Below, piece after piece: positions 1-10,082 of a stretch of DNA of 64,000 nt; position 1 is the stretch's first letter, and the number at the start of each line of letters is the position of its first letter. Location of the stretch: the NCBI GenBank assembly GCA_037576215.1, contig JBANDB010000005.1, forward strand, positions 1,116,001 to 1,180,000, written 5' to 3'. The notes below the pieces were generated by a model. That model worked only from the letters and a program-made list of their open reading frames with translations. It did no database searches and was not told where the DNA came from. The position numbers and the translations under genes are program-made. Origin of the DNA: Armillaria gallica. Its lineage: Eukaryota; Basidiomycota; Agaricomycetes; Agaricales; Physalacriaceae.

Positions 1-1078
1 TTTTTGAGGGTGGCGAAGGCAATGTTCCATAACTTCATGTATGAAATGCTCTTCGTTTGGCCTCTGAGTCATATCAGGCTGTGAAGTATTCCTGGGATGG
101 TGGGCTGTGCTAGCTATATGCTGACATGGTATATCATATCCAATACATGCCTTCTCAACCTGATGTGTACAATGTTCGTCATAACATTATGGACAAAATG
201 CCCGAATCCATTAGTGATTTGCTATATGACAAGGGCATATTCGCTGAGTTATCTTCTTGCCCTGATATTATGTGTCGAGCCCTGGTTATAGAGCGAGGCC
301 AGTGTGCAAAAAGGATGAGACACAGGCTCTCCCCTGAAGATAAATTTCATGGACACACACTCAAACTTTGTGTAATTAGCAAGAAACAACACAAGCCTGT
401 CAGCCCTACTTGTAGGAAATTTAGCCCTCCAGCTTGCCAAGACACAGTAGTTGTCAAACAAAAGCTAGATACTAAGGGTGGGATGAACTGGGCTTGTAAA
501 GAGTCTGATTCATCCACCCATACTTGTTATTGCTGTGGGAAACCTGGCCATATTTCCACCGACCCTGACTGCCCCTTGTACAATTAACAATGAATGAACA
601 ATTTGTTTAATCGGATGGCAGCTGCCAGAAGTGTCAATGGTGAGGAAGACATGGGAGATCCCACTGAATCCCCCAATGCTGAGCCTGAGGTCATCATGGA
701 AGAACCCTATGAAGGTTCTCAGTATTCTTTTGAGGAATACAAGGCCAAAATTGTGGAAGATTCCAACGACTACAGCAATGATGATGAGTGGAATCGAGCT
801 ATGAGGGACCATGAGCCACAGGTGCCAGAATTCATATGGGGAATTAGGGAATCCTCAGGCAATGATGAAGATGATGACAAGTCTGTAGCCAGTGACTGCG
901 ACTCTCAAGATGAGTGGTCATTAGATTACCCTGAGTTTCTGGGAGCTATCCAGGAACAACATGGCGAATTCACCCCCACTTTGGAACCAGAATTGAATGG
1001 GCCCAGCATAAAGGTACAAGACCATTTCATCACTCAGGAGAGAACAGATGCCTGTCTGCCTGGGTCAAAATTAATGGG
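1..1078 (+). pseudogene. gag: gag (capsid/nucleocapsid) remnant of gypsy element 1
   Basis: The frame open from 126 to 587 encodes a capsid-like segment and ends in a zinc knuckle with the CxxCxxxGHxxxxxxxC pattern (CCGKPGH near 534-550), the nucleocapsid signature. Upstream the same frame continues to about base 40 with a stop near 110 (TGC TAG, best explained as two C-to-T changes). A second acidic open stretch (594-1082), rich in Asp/Glu, links the knuckle to the protease. Gag would package the element's RNA in cytoplasmic particles. The N-terminus is outside the window. A frame change between 587 and 594 separates the two parts. Confidence 0.75.
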
Positions 1079-1447
1079 GTGAAGGCGTTCACACTATTTG
1101 ACAGTGGTAGTACATCTGATGCCATTAGCCCAGACTTTGTACTGGTGGCGAACATTCACTGTTTTGAACTGATGAACCCTGTGATCCTCCAATTGGGTAT
1201 GAAGGGCAGTAGGTCCACTATAAACTATGGTTCTCTGGTGAACTTCAAGTTTGGTACCCCAGGACATGAGCTTGTGGGACGTGATTACTTCAACATTGCA
1301 AATGTCAACCATTACAACCTAATTGTCAGCATGGTTTTCATGTGCAAGCATGGGATTTCCCTCCACTTTGCCTCTGATTCAATCAAGTGGCAGGGGACGT
1401 CTATGCCAACACTTTCGGAGGGGGAGGAAGCACAGGAGCTTGCTTGA
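1079..1447 (+). pseudogene. retropepsin-like aspartic protease of gypsy element 1
   Basis: The stretch begins with the aspartic protease active-site motif: F-D-S-G-S-T around 1100, followed by a D-A-I/S-P-D-F segment typical of gypsy proteases. The family cleaves the Gag-Pol polyprotein. The open frame ends at a TGA where an arginine codon is expected. A linker (about 1448-1860) follows, with weakly open frames and no recognised domain, before the RT. Confidence 0.7.
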
Positions 1448-1867
1448 AGATACTCCAAACATGTCACCTATCCCAAATATAGGGACTGACTGCATGGAAG
1501 CAACAGCAACCTTGCATGTTCAGATAGGCCTGAACCACCTTGGACATGAAGAAAAGCACCCACGGTAGAGGAAGTCACTGACTTTGAGGAGCTAGGGAAT
1601 AAACCTACACTACCTTGCCTGTTTCCCAGTGTATTGATAGGGATGGAAGAAGCAGTGACCATCAAAGATATCAAAGATATGGCCAATGGAGCTGCTGAAT
1701 TGGAGTTGGATAGCAATAACTACCAACCTGATCTTCAGGAAGTTCATGAGTTTGTACAAGAATTCACTAAGGAATACTACCCACAAGGGCATCCTGCTGA
1801 GGAGAAACTCAGTCAGATGGCCATGGATGAAGTGATGCATCTAGCATCTTCATGATTCAAGGAATGA

Positions 1868-2992
1868 ATGTCGGAGATGGGGTGCCTCAAGAAGAAAGAT
1901 ATACTGCAACTGCAGGCACAATGGCTGGAATCTTGTAAGGATATTCTAGGAGGAGTTCCTGACAAGCTGCCCCCACTGCGAGGCATGAACCATTCAATAC
2001 CCTTGAAGGATGATCAGGCAAGGTATGCATACTACCTGCCCAGATGTCCTGAATCAATGAAGGGTCAACTACACAACAAGATTCAATGGTACACCAAGAA
2101 TGTGTGGTGGGAGTTGGCCAGGACAAGTCAGGCTGCTCCAATGCTCTGTGTACCCAAGAAGGATACAAAGTTGTGTACTACCATGGACTGTCGCAAATGC
2201 AACAAGAACACCATGAAGGATGTAACTCCATTGCCAGACCAAGACTATATATGTCTTAGTGTGGCACAAGCTTTAGTTCGTTCAAAGATTGACCTTTCAG
2301 ACGCATATGAACAGGTTTGTATCATTCCAGAAGATGTCTGGAAAACAGTGTTCTCATCTATCTATGGAACATTTGTTAGCCATGTTATGCAGCAGGGGGA
2401 CTGTAACACCCTTTCGACATTTCAATGGCTCATGAACTCAATTTTCCAGGACTATATTGGAGATTTCCTCCATGTATACTTGGACAACTTGTTCATATTC
2501 AGCAATACCATTGATGATCACAAGAAGCACTTGGAACTGGTGTTTCAACAGCTATGAGATAATAAGCTATACCTCAAGGTGACTAAGTGTGAGCTTTACA
2601 CTGAGGAGATTGACTGCTTGGGTCACAAGATTGATGATCAAGGTCTACATGCTGATACTGATAAGTTAGAGATCATCCGTAACTGGAGGATCCCCCATAA
2701 CTATCACAACATCCAGAAGTTTTTGGATTCAGTGAATTACCTGGCCCATTTCCTTCCCGACATTTCTGCATGGACAACCCCCATATCTGACATGTCACAC
2801 AATGGTCAACCCTTCTTTTGGTGGCCAGTACATGATGTATGCATGCAAAACATCAAGAATATGTGTTGCAAAACCCCCATTTTGAAGCCAGTGGATGCAC
2901 GATCACCAGATCCCATCTGGGTGGTATGCGACACTAGCACCTGTGGTGTAGGTGCTATGTATGGACAGGGACCCACCTGGCAGACTTGCTGA
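1868..2992 (+). pseudogene. pol: reverse transcriptase of gypsy element 1
   Basis: Recognisable RT landmarks in order are the PKKD block near 2150, the KIDLSDAY block near 2285-2310 and the YLDN box near 2475-2490, where the family has YxDD. The second catalytic aspartate is changed to asparagine, so the enzyme is dead even without the stops. A TGA at 2555-2557 sits where the family has Arg before the ENKLYL-type motif. The connection domain continues to a TGA at 2990-2992, again an Arg position. In the functional family this enzyme copies element RNA into cDNA. Confidence 0.85.
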
Positions 2993-3290
2993 CCAGCTGG
3001 ATTCATGTCCAAGAAGTTTAGTGATGCCCAATGTCACTACCGAGTATTCGAGCAAGAGACGCTGGCTATTCTCAAAGCCCTACTAAAGTGGGAGGACAAG
3101 CTCATGGGATATAGGGTACATGTGGTCACTGATCATTGTGCACTCGAATTTTCATGATACAAAGGAACCTTTCTAGTCAGCAAATGTGTTGGATGGAATA
3201 TCTATCCTGTTTTGATTTTGATATCACCTATGTCAAGGGAGTGACGAACAAAGTCGCTGATGCACTGTCTAGGTATCATGAATACGATAC
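2993..3290 (+). pseudogene. RNase H domain of gypsy element 1
   Basis: Downstream of the TGA at 2990-2992 the reading continues with the gypsy RNase H pattern: SKKF near 3010, an acidic ETLAI-type helix near 3055-3070, and VVTDH near 3120-3135. A single-base loss near 3150-3157 shifts the frame before the conserved L-S-R-F/C-D-F-D-I-T-Y-V-K-G segment (about 3205-3245). RNase H removes the RNA strand of the RNA-DNA hybrid. The domain is broken by a stop and a frameshift. Confidence 0.8.
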
Positions 3291-3768
3291 TCCACAAGAT
3301 CACTATGAACTGCATGAGTATGTCTCTGCAGACATTCGAATCGACCTGGCATGCGAGGATTTGCCTCCGCATCAATGGGCCAAAGTTGAACAAGCCATTG
3401 GAGCTGAAATGGTGCATTGGGCTGAGCAGATTAAGGCTATGAGAACCTGTAACGCTCAGGTTCAAGAGTGTGTAGAGCCTCGTGACGTTGAAGCAGCTAC
3501 AATGGAGGTGGCCAAGGACTCAATAACGGTGCCTGTGCTACCTCCCCCACCTCAACTGAACCCTATGGTGTTTCAATCTAGGGTAAGAGGCAGTGTACCT
3601 ATCCCCATGTATGAGGTGGATCCATCCTTCTTTCCTGACTTGAGAGCTGCAGGCACTAATGACTCTTTGCTCAGTAAGATTCTGGATAAACCAGCTGATC
3701 ACCCTTGATTTACCATTGAGGATGGTCTAGTATGGACCCAGAACTTGGGCAAGGAATGAGTCCTGTGT
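3291..3768 (+). pseudogene. RNase H-integrase linker of gypsy element 1
   Basis: This open stretch continues from the ADALSR motif that closes the RNase H region (about 3255-3275) and encodes an acidic, proline-containing linker without a recognised domain. It stops at TGA 3706-3708. A second in-frame TGA follows at 3757-3759, just before the integrase zinc-binding domain. Both stops lie where CGA arginine codons are plausible. Linkers of this kind are normal in gypsy Pol polyproteins. Confidence 0.6.
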
Positions 3769-5050
3769 GTGCCCAAAAACATTGCTGCATCTAGGTCATT
3801 ACGTGGCAAAATAGTAGAACAAGCTCATTCAGTCATTGGTCATTATGGTCCCCAATGCACAGCTAACTATGTACGTCGCTGGTTTTGGTGGCCTGGAATT
3901 TTCCCGATGGTGGAGAAATTCTGTCAGACTTGCAAGGTGTGTATGCACTCAAAAGGCTCATACACCCCTCCTTCTGGGAAATTACATTCCCTACCGATTC
4001 TCTCACAACCATGGCAATCAATTGCCATGGACTTTCTTGGCCTGTTCCCCGAAACAGATGGGTTCAACTACTTATGGGTAGTCATATGACGTCTTATGGG
4101 CCACACTCACCTGGTCCCAGTAAACACTAAGACCACAGCGACGGAACTATTGTTCATATACCTCAAGGAGATTGTTAGGCACCATGGACTCCCAGAATCC
4201 ATAATGTCTGATCATGACTCAAAGTTCACCTCTGTTTGGTGGAAGGAACTACATCGTCTCATGGGGACTAAGCTGTTGATGTCCACCTCGTTTCACCCTC
4301 AAATGGATGGTGCCATGGAACACCTCAACTGCTCAATTGGCCAGATCTTTCGTGCTTCTATCCATTCTGATCAAAGGGACTGGCTATTCAAGGTGCCCAT
4401 GATCGAGTTCACACTCAATTCTAGTATGAGTTCAATGACTGGCTTCGCACCCTTTGAGCTCACTAGTGGGCACATGCCTTGCATGATGTGGAAGGCACCT
4501 GACCCATTGGGCTTCACCCCTGGGATTAGGGTGTTCACTGCTATGGCTTGTCAGTCTCTGGCTGGAGCTCATGACACCATTATTGCAAGCCACATATTTC
4601 AGGTCCACCATGCTAACAAAAGGTGTGGAAAGGAGCCTCACATTGTGGTTGGGGATTATGTTTTTCTATCAATGAAAAATTTGAACCTGCCAAAAGATCG
4701 GGCATCTAAACTCCTACCCAAGTTTGTGGGTCCTTATGTCATATTGGAAGCATGCCCTGAATCGTCAAATTATAAACTTAACCTGCCTGAAGAGTTGTAG
4801 AAGCACCGCATACATGACGTCTTCCATGTCTCCTTGCTACACCCATATGTTGAGAGTGATGTCTTGCTGTTCCCCGACAGGACATCTCCCAAACCATATG
4901 ATTTTGGAGCACCTCCCGATGGGGAGGAAGTCGTCCAGGGAATCAAGGGTCATTACTGGCTGAATGACAAGTTATTCATTATAGTTTGATAGGCCCTTGG
5001 TGATACCACAGCTTAACCCATATGAATGGTTCAGGACATTAAGTTCCTTG
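3769..5050 (+). pseudogene. integrase with C-terminal tail of gypsy element 1
   Basis: The zinc-binding HHCC domain is visible (H..GHYG near 3830-3845, then C-x-x-C near 3930-3945), followed by the core with the D of A-M-D-F-L near 4030. A TGA at 4087-4089 interrupts it. The core resumes with a second Asp (SDHDSKF near 4210) and the catalytic Glu region (about 4310). A GPY-type module (FVGPYVI near 4720-4740) is followed by TAG at 4798-4800, a likely CAG-to-TAG change, and then by HRIHDVFHVSLLHPY-like sequence. Several family arginines are Cys, consistent with C-to-T decay. Integrase inserts element DNA into the genome. Confidence 0.85.
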
Positions 5051-5229
5051 ATGATTACCTTGAGTTAATGAATGTGCGCCATTGGAAGGAGCTCCCGAGG
5101 ATCACACCGCCCCCCGCATTCACACTGGGCAAACCAATTGCACCTGTGACTGCCCCTAGATGTGGTCTGGGCCAACCTCGCCATAGTTGATGACATGGTG
5201 CATGTGCTGGTTGCCTAATTTCCAGGCTC

Positions 5230-7480
5230 TTGATTGAATTTTTTTTCCTTACTTCTTTACTTTCAACTGCCATGTCTTGTCAGCCAGACAGCTATGAGTT
5301 TGGCTCCTTTGGCCCCATTGGTGGTATCATGGGTGGTGCCCATGGTACCGTCAATCCGAGCTTGATTTTTGGTGGGGGAGGGAGCTCTGCTATCAACCCC
5401 ACAGCCCATCCCATCAATCAAAATAATCCAATTTCCTCGCATCAAATACAGGGTCTGTTTGCTCAGGGACAGGGACCTACCATGTACAACATGGGGCCTC
5501 CCTTCCCACAACACTCTCAGTCTAACCCACACGTAATACATGTCAGAGACATTGCTCATGGTGTCTGTCGCTATGACCAGCTGACGCTGTCGTGGAGCCA
5601 TTCGGAGTGTGAACTGTGTCGAACATATTGGCACCACATCTCGGATGCCGAATATGATCAAGTACCCTCCTTTGTGGAAGCGTGTGCTCAGGTTTCACCT
5701 CCAAACAAAGGAGAGAAGCAAGAGCAGGAGTTAAAAGATGAGATCACAAGGTTATGCTCTGAAAATGCATGACTACAAGAGGAACGCAATGCAAGTACTG
5801 CTAAGAACTGCTGCTGGGCTGAATCTGTGCAGGAATGCGAGATCAAGATTTGCCACCTTCGTGACGAGCTTTGGTCCTGTGGACCACCCCCCAATCACTT
5901 CAAAAGAACATGTGAACAAGGAGACTCTCCTCTACCACAATGGATTCGCACTGAAAGGGGGTACTGTCCCAGCCCTTCCAATTCATATAGGACTGATAGC
6001 CCATGGGGAAACTGAGCTACTCCCCCTGCCCTGCCTGCCCCAGTTCCTCAATGCCACAACAATGCCATGGAAGTGGATGATGTTGGTTCCCAACCAGCAC
6101 CATCCACCTCATGTAGCCTGACTGGTCCTCATGCTTTTATTCCATATGAAAGCCCTCTGAATAAGTGAAAGGGAGGATTGTTTGGTTCATACCAAGCTAC
6201 ACCTCCCAAACACGATGAATCAGATAGCGACAAATACTTGGACGATGAACAGCGAGACGAGGATATACAGAAAGCCCTCCAGAAGTTCATACATGCCAAT
6301 AGGAATGGTTCCAAATCACTCACCAGTAGAAGTATCAGCCCATGTCTAAGTTGGTGTTCTGCATGCTCGATCCCAACAAGAAGGACTTACCTCCTCCCAC
6401 TGGGAAACTTTGCCACGTTGAACCTCACCTCCCTGCTACGGCCAATGAAGCTGAGCATATTATTGCCCTCGTCAAAGTGTCCCCTGACTCATTCCTCACC
6501 TTTAGGTGGAAACACATCATTTCTGACCTCCAGGCATGAGCCTGGCTGTGTGCTAACAACTGGACTAGAGGCTCAGTACCCTCTCCTGGTACTTACTGGC
6601 TACTCATTTACTGGCTCTCAGGAGTGGGCACCAACAAAAAGGGAAACAATATACCATTCAGCCCTGCCAGAATCCAGATGCCATTGAAGGCAGTGCCCGC
6701 TGCTGACTGGTTCTCCTGGTGTCTGTGGAATCACTGGCCAGTGGACTGTCCAGGCATATTCATTATGTGTGATGGCCCCATCGTATGCTCAACCGTAGAG
6801 GCCTGGAGACTTAGCTGGGATCTTACTCCCTCGCAAGTAGCCAATCCTCGCCTCTGTACACACTTCACTGAAATCTTCACGATGCTCACACTGTGCCCGG
6901 GATGGTACAGACAGTTTTTGGACCACCATACCATCTCTGTCACCTCAGAGTACGATCCCTATACACGTTTCCCTGGAAACTGGATTCAGAACTTGGATCT
7001 CGCTGCCCTTTCACATTTCCTTGCAGAACAAGGAGTCAGTCAGGATAGTATGAACTCCTACCATCTATTTGGCAAAACATGGGCTACTTGCATGCTGTCA
7101 CTACACCCGAATCAATCCAGTTATTGGCAACAGCAGCTAGATGTGAGCCATGACTAGATTAAGGCAACTGGATACGTAGAACCTTCATGGTATGACACCC
7201 CCTCCTGGTCCCCTCCTCTTGATGAAGGATGGGACTTGGCCTGGATTGCCAAGTACCGACAGGGATGCATGGATAAGTGGGTGCATGAACATTGCTCAGA
7301 TGCTCCTGCATCCAACTCCATCCCAGACCTGCCACCTGCCACTGTGGTTCCTCCAGATTTCGCATCCACTGGACTTAGTGGTGTTGGAGGTGATATATCT
7401 GTCGCCCTCAATATGGGAATGACTTTGGTCTCTGGTCTGTCCAACAGTGGGCCTCCTGCCAAATCTACAGTCACCCCCGT
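5230..7480 (+). pseudogene. third ORF of gypsy element 1 (5' part), function unknown
   Basis: A long coding remnant lies between integrase and the 3' LTR, in sense orientation. One frame runs 5230-6330 with stops at 5770-5772 (TGA at an expected Arg), near 6013 and near 6167. A shift of one frame near 6335 leads into a second frame that is open with few stops to 7480 (TGA near 6537, TAG near 7157). I recognise no domain. The N-terminal part is Gly/Pro/Asn rich, the middle is acidic, and the second half is Trp/Cys-containing and looks globular. Its position is that of an env gene, but no convincing signal peptide or membrane segment is seen. It could also be an element-specific accessory protein. 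It continues after the nested LTR (9103-9352). Confidence 0.55.
7477..7480. repeat. 4-bp target-site duplication CCGT, left of solo LTR a
   Basis: CCGT directly precedes the LTR; the identical CCGT at 9103-9106 directly follows it. Confidence 0.7.
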
Positions 7481-9102
7481 TGATACGCTTGGTATCAGGC
7501 TACCCATAGATTTTGCGATTTTCTATCAAATAGTGCAGTCTACAAGCGGTACAGAGGGCTATAGTGAAGGCTTTACACTGATAGCTAGTATACTACATAA
7601 GATAGTGAGCAGTACAGTGTCAGAATGGACTTAGAAGCGACATCTAGATGAGTCAACTCTATAAGCCTTCAACATTGAATGCTATTCCCTGCCCAAAACA
7701 AGACTATTTACAGTCGGAACCAAGGGACACATCGAGATGAGATACAAACAATAAAGCAGAACACAGAAGGACTAGATGACTCGTCATCTCGACGACTTGA
7801 ATAAACCTAGAAAAGGATTGCTAAGTCCACAACGATACACACAGTAAAATGAACTTAGTCTAGAACATGACTAAAACTAGGAATAACTGAATAACTGATG
7901 CTTGGCACTGAGATAGTTAAAGATCATGCAGTGATCGAAGCAAATACAATCTCGGTCCGATGGTTGATCATGATCAGTGGTTACATCCTCGAAATACTGC
8001 GCAATTCATAGTATTGAATAGGAATCCATGCGGCAAGGCATGAAGGAGAAGCAAGGAGTTCCTACGGACCATCAGGACACTCCTCGGCAATAGAATGACC
8101 ACTAGTCATTCCATCCAACTGAATAGAAACCTCGGAATGGCACAATCCTTGTAAATTAATTACTCATCGTTTGTATTGATACCCAAAGCTCATACCATAA
8201 TTACTTTTAGATACAAGCTCCTATACCTAGACTAGGAATCGTATAAATTAGCAGTGACTAGACGCATAACAGCAGGAAAGCATTCCCCCACGTTTGTGCT
8301 AGTAGCCTTATAGCTACCTAATCAATCACTGGTTTTAAATTGCATATCCTTGACTGAAGTGAATTAAGTTTACCAAGTCAACCCCAAAAGGGCGGCTATA
8401 AGTAATCTAGAAGAACTCAGTAGGAAGAAGAGTTGTCCCCGCGTTTGCACCTTGCTAGTTAATTGAACTGCTCCGCATACAAAGGCCTCATGCTTCCTCA
8501 CTGACTAAAGTGATCTAGACGTGCTAAGTCAACCACAGACCGAAGACGTTGCCTAGTTGAAGTGAAATAAGCCCTAGAACACTTTAAGTTTGAACAGTTA
8601 ACGAGTCAGTGTACTCTAGAGTCTGTGTACTCTTTGCAAGTCTCGTACTTGAAGCCAGGACCTGTGTGTTCTTTGTTGCAAGTGTGTGTGCTTGTGTTGT
8701 AATCGAGTCTGTGTACTCCAGAGCAATTACGCTCTTTGTAGACCTCTAGGCCTTTGATTGTTCGATTGTTAGAGCTTCCCTAGTTAAAGCCTTACCAGCT
8801 CCTCTAGACGAAGTTGTTTCGAGTCTAAGCCACTCAAATTATACCTTACAAACCCCCCCACGTTCATATACCTTGCTATTGCGATTAGTGTATCTTGTGT
8901 AAACACTTCTAGACTTGAATCGAAGTTGTTTTAAAGCAAAACCCAATTGATTATCGAAATCTATGTACACCACGAGTGCTTCTATCGTACTCACCCTCGA
9001 ACTTAATATTGGTGATTGTGTGTGTGTGTGTGTGATTTAGTATCTAGATTGATGATCTAGACACTAGTTTCATTTGTGCGCTGCCCGTTACCGAGCACAT
9101 CA
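7481..9102 (+). mobile_element. Solo LTR (1622 bp), family L1, copy a
   Basis: It begins TGATACGCTTGG, ends GAGCACATCA (TG..CA), and is flanked by a perfect 4-bp repeat CCGT (7477-7480 and 9103-9106). It matches 52869-54455 along its whole length. No coding frame is visible and no internal retroelement domain is attached, so it is a solo LTR left by recombination or a non-autonomous element. It interrupts the third ORF of gypsy element 1. A TATAAATTA sequence near 8250 and a GT microsatellite near 9017-9034 lie inside. Confidence 0.85.
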
Positions 9103-9352
9103 CCGTCGCACCTCAGGACACGGATGCACCGCCCGATAGTGGTGCCCCGTCCTCTGAGGTCGCGTCGCGCAATACTCCGGTCCCCGGATCTACCTAGTCT
9201 ATTGTTTAACGCGGGGTGGTTGCCGTTCAAGGGCGTTATGACAAAGCCTTATACAATTTGATGGCCTTGCGTCGGCACCACGCCAAATCGATTAGGTTTC
9301 GTGCTTACCGGCGGCAAGTTTGGCATGCCGAATTCAAGCCGGCCAGCGCGTT
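9103..9352 (+). pseudogene. third ORF of gypsy element 1 (3' part beyond the solo LTR)
   Basis: If the LTR and one CCGT are removed, the frame entering from 7480 continues for about 30 codons (Ala/Pro/Asp/Ser-rich) to a TAG near 9199. A shifted frame from about 9219 then stays open to a TGA at about 9350-9352 and encodes a basic, Arg/His-rich C-terminus. Codons here are CpG-rich, unlike gag and pol. This supports the view that the LTR landed in a coding region. The function is unknown. Confidence 0.5.
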
Positions 9353-9805
9353 TTGACAGAAAATACTGCTTGCTTCGCTTTCCCTCCATAATTGTTCTAT
9401 TTATCATTACCATACACTTTGAACATTATATATCCTGCTTCTCCTCAGTTCACTACGCGTCCCAAGACCCTGTAATACACGATTTATGCATTGCCGGAGT
9501 CCCATCAGATTTGTAATAACTGAGTTGAACGGTAGATAGCCTATTTAAGCAACAGACTCCATACACTCACTACAACCTCACCCCCACCGTAGTCGTGTAT
9601 GTTGCGTCTGTCTACGAGAGACTAGGATCTACCTCTGACACAGTTGGCAGCATCGACAATGGCACCAATCAAGTGGATGACGGCGGTGATACCATCATGG
9701 TTGATCCTGAGCTCCAACTTGCTGCCTCCATCCCCTTGCCGTCTGACGACGATGGTCTGTAGGGATTCCGTCTTGTCAACATGGATTTTAGAGACCGTAC
9801 AACGA
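9353..9805 (+). other. 3' leader region of gypsy element 1 with a short open remnant
   Basis: The stretch is mostly pyrimidine-rich and stop-laden to 9588. At 9589-9762 there is a 57-codon open frame ending in TAG, encoding an acidic, Ser/Thr/Asp-rich peptide with no recognised motif. It may be a remnant of the third ORF's tail or of a separate small ORF. Nothing else is seen before the polypurine tract. Confidence 0.3.
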
Positions 9806-9820
9806 TCTGGTGGGGGAGGG
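9806..9820 (+). other. Polypurine tract of gypsy element 1
   Basis: A purine-rich run (TCTGGTGGGGGAGGG, purine from the GG) lies directly against the TG of the 3' LTR, the expected place for the plus-strand primer site in LTR retrotransposons. Confidence 0.7.
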
Positions 9821-10082
9821 TGTAACGGGTAGCACTATTCCTGTACTTGTTTGCCTTGGTATCCATTGGTGTGGCTACGGCCTCTTCCGTTACTATATTA
9901 TAGCGCGATCTCCTAGTTTTACTTTAGTCTTTTACCATCACCTGTAGTATATCTTCAATCTAATGATTGTCGTGTTCTATCGCGTGACTTAAGACTTCGG
10001 CTCTACGACGAGCCCTTACACTTTAGCTGAAGGTCCGGCAATCGTACCTCGGGTCCCGGCAACCTGACTGCGACACGGGGCA
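9821..10082 (+). mobile_element. 3' LTR of gypsy element 1 (262 bp)
   Basis: It starts TGTAACGGGT and ends ACACGGGGCA, giving the TG..CA ends of an LTR, and sits right after the polypurine tract. The 5' LTR is outside the window, so ends were set by structure and not by LTR-LTR comparison. The sequence keeps many CpGs. Confidence 0.65.

Larger units (their letters stand above)
1..10082 (+). mobile_element. Ty3/gypsy LTR retrotransposon, 5'-truncated by window edge
   Basis: Read in order on the plus strand are gag with a CCHC knuckle, aspartic protease, reverse transcriptase, RNase H, integrase, a third ORF, a purine-rich tract (9806-9820) and a TG..CA LTR (9821-10082). The 5' LTR lies left of the window. 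The protease-RT-RH-integrase order is that of the Ty3/gypsy (Metaviridae) group. Every gene carries stops or frameshifts, so the copy is dead. A solo LTR of another family (7481-9102) is nested in the third ORF. Gag and pol are CpG-poor, while the 3' end (9103-10082) keeps many CpGs. Confidence 0.88.

Noticed and set aside
5230..5280. Signal peptide of an envelope protein at the start of the third ORF
   Set aside because: The hydrophobic run is short and lies upstream of a more plausible ATG at 5272; no membrane segment or envelope motif follows.
9017..9034. GT-run as a regulatory element
   Set aside because: It is a plain dinucleotide microsatellite inside the LTR, shortened in the other copy.
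7481..9102. The 1.6-kb repeat as the 3' LTR of gypsy element 1
   Set aside because: It is flanked by its own CCGT duplication, splits an ORF that continues after it, and recurs at 52869 without any gypsy genes. A better 3' LTR with a polypurine tract lies at 9821-10082.
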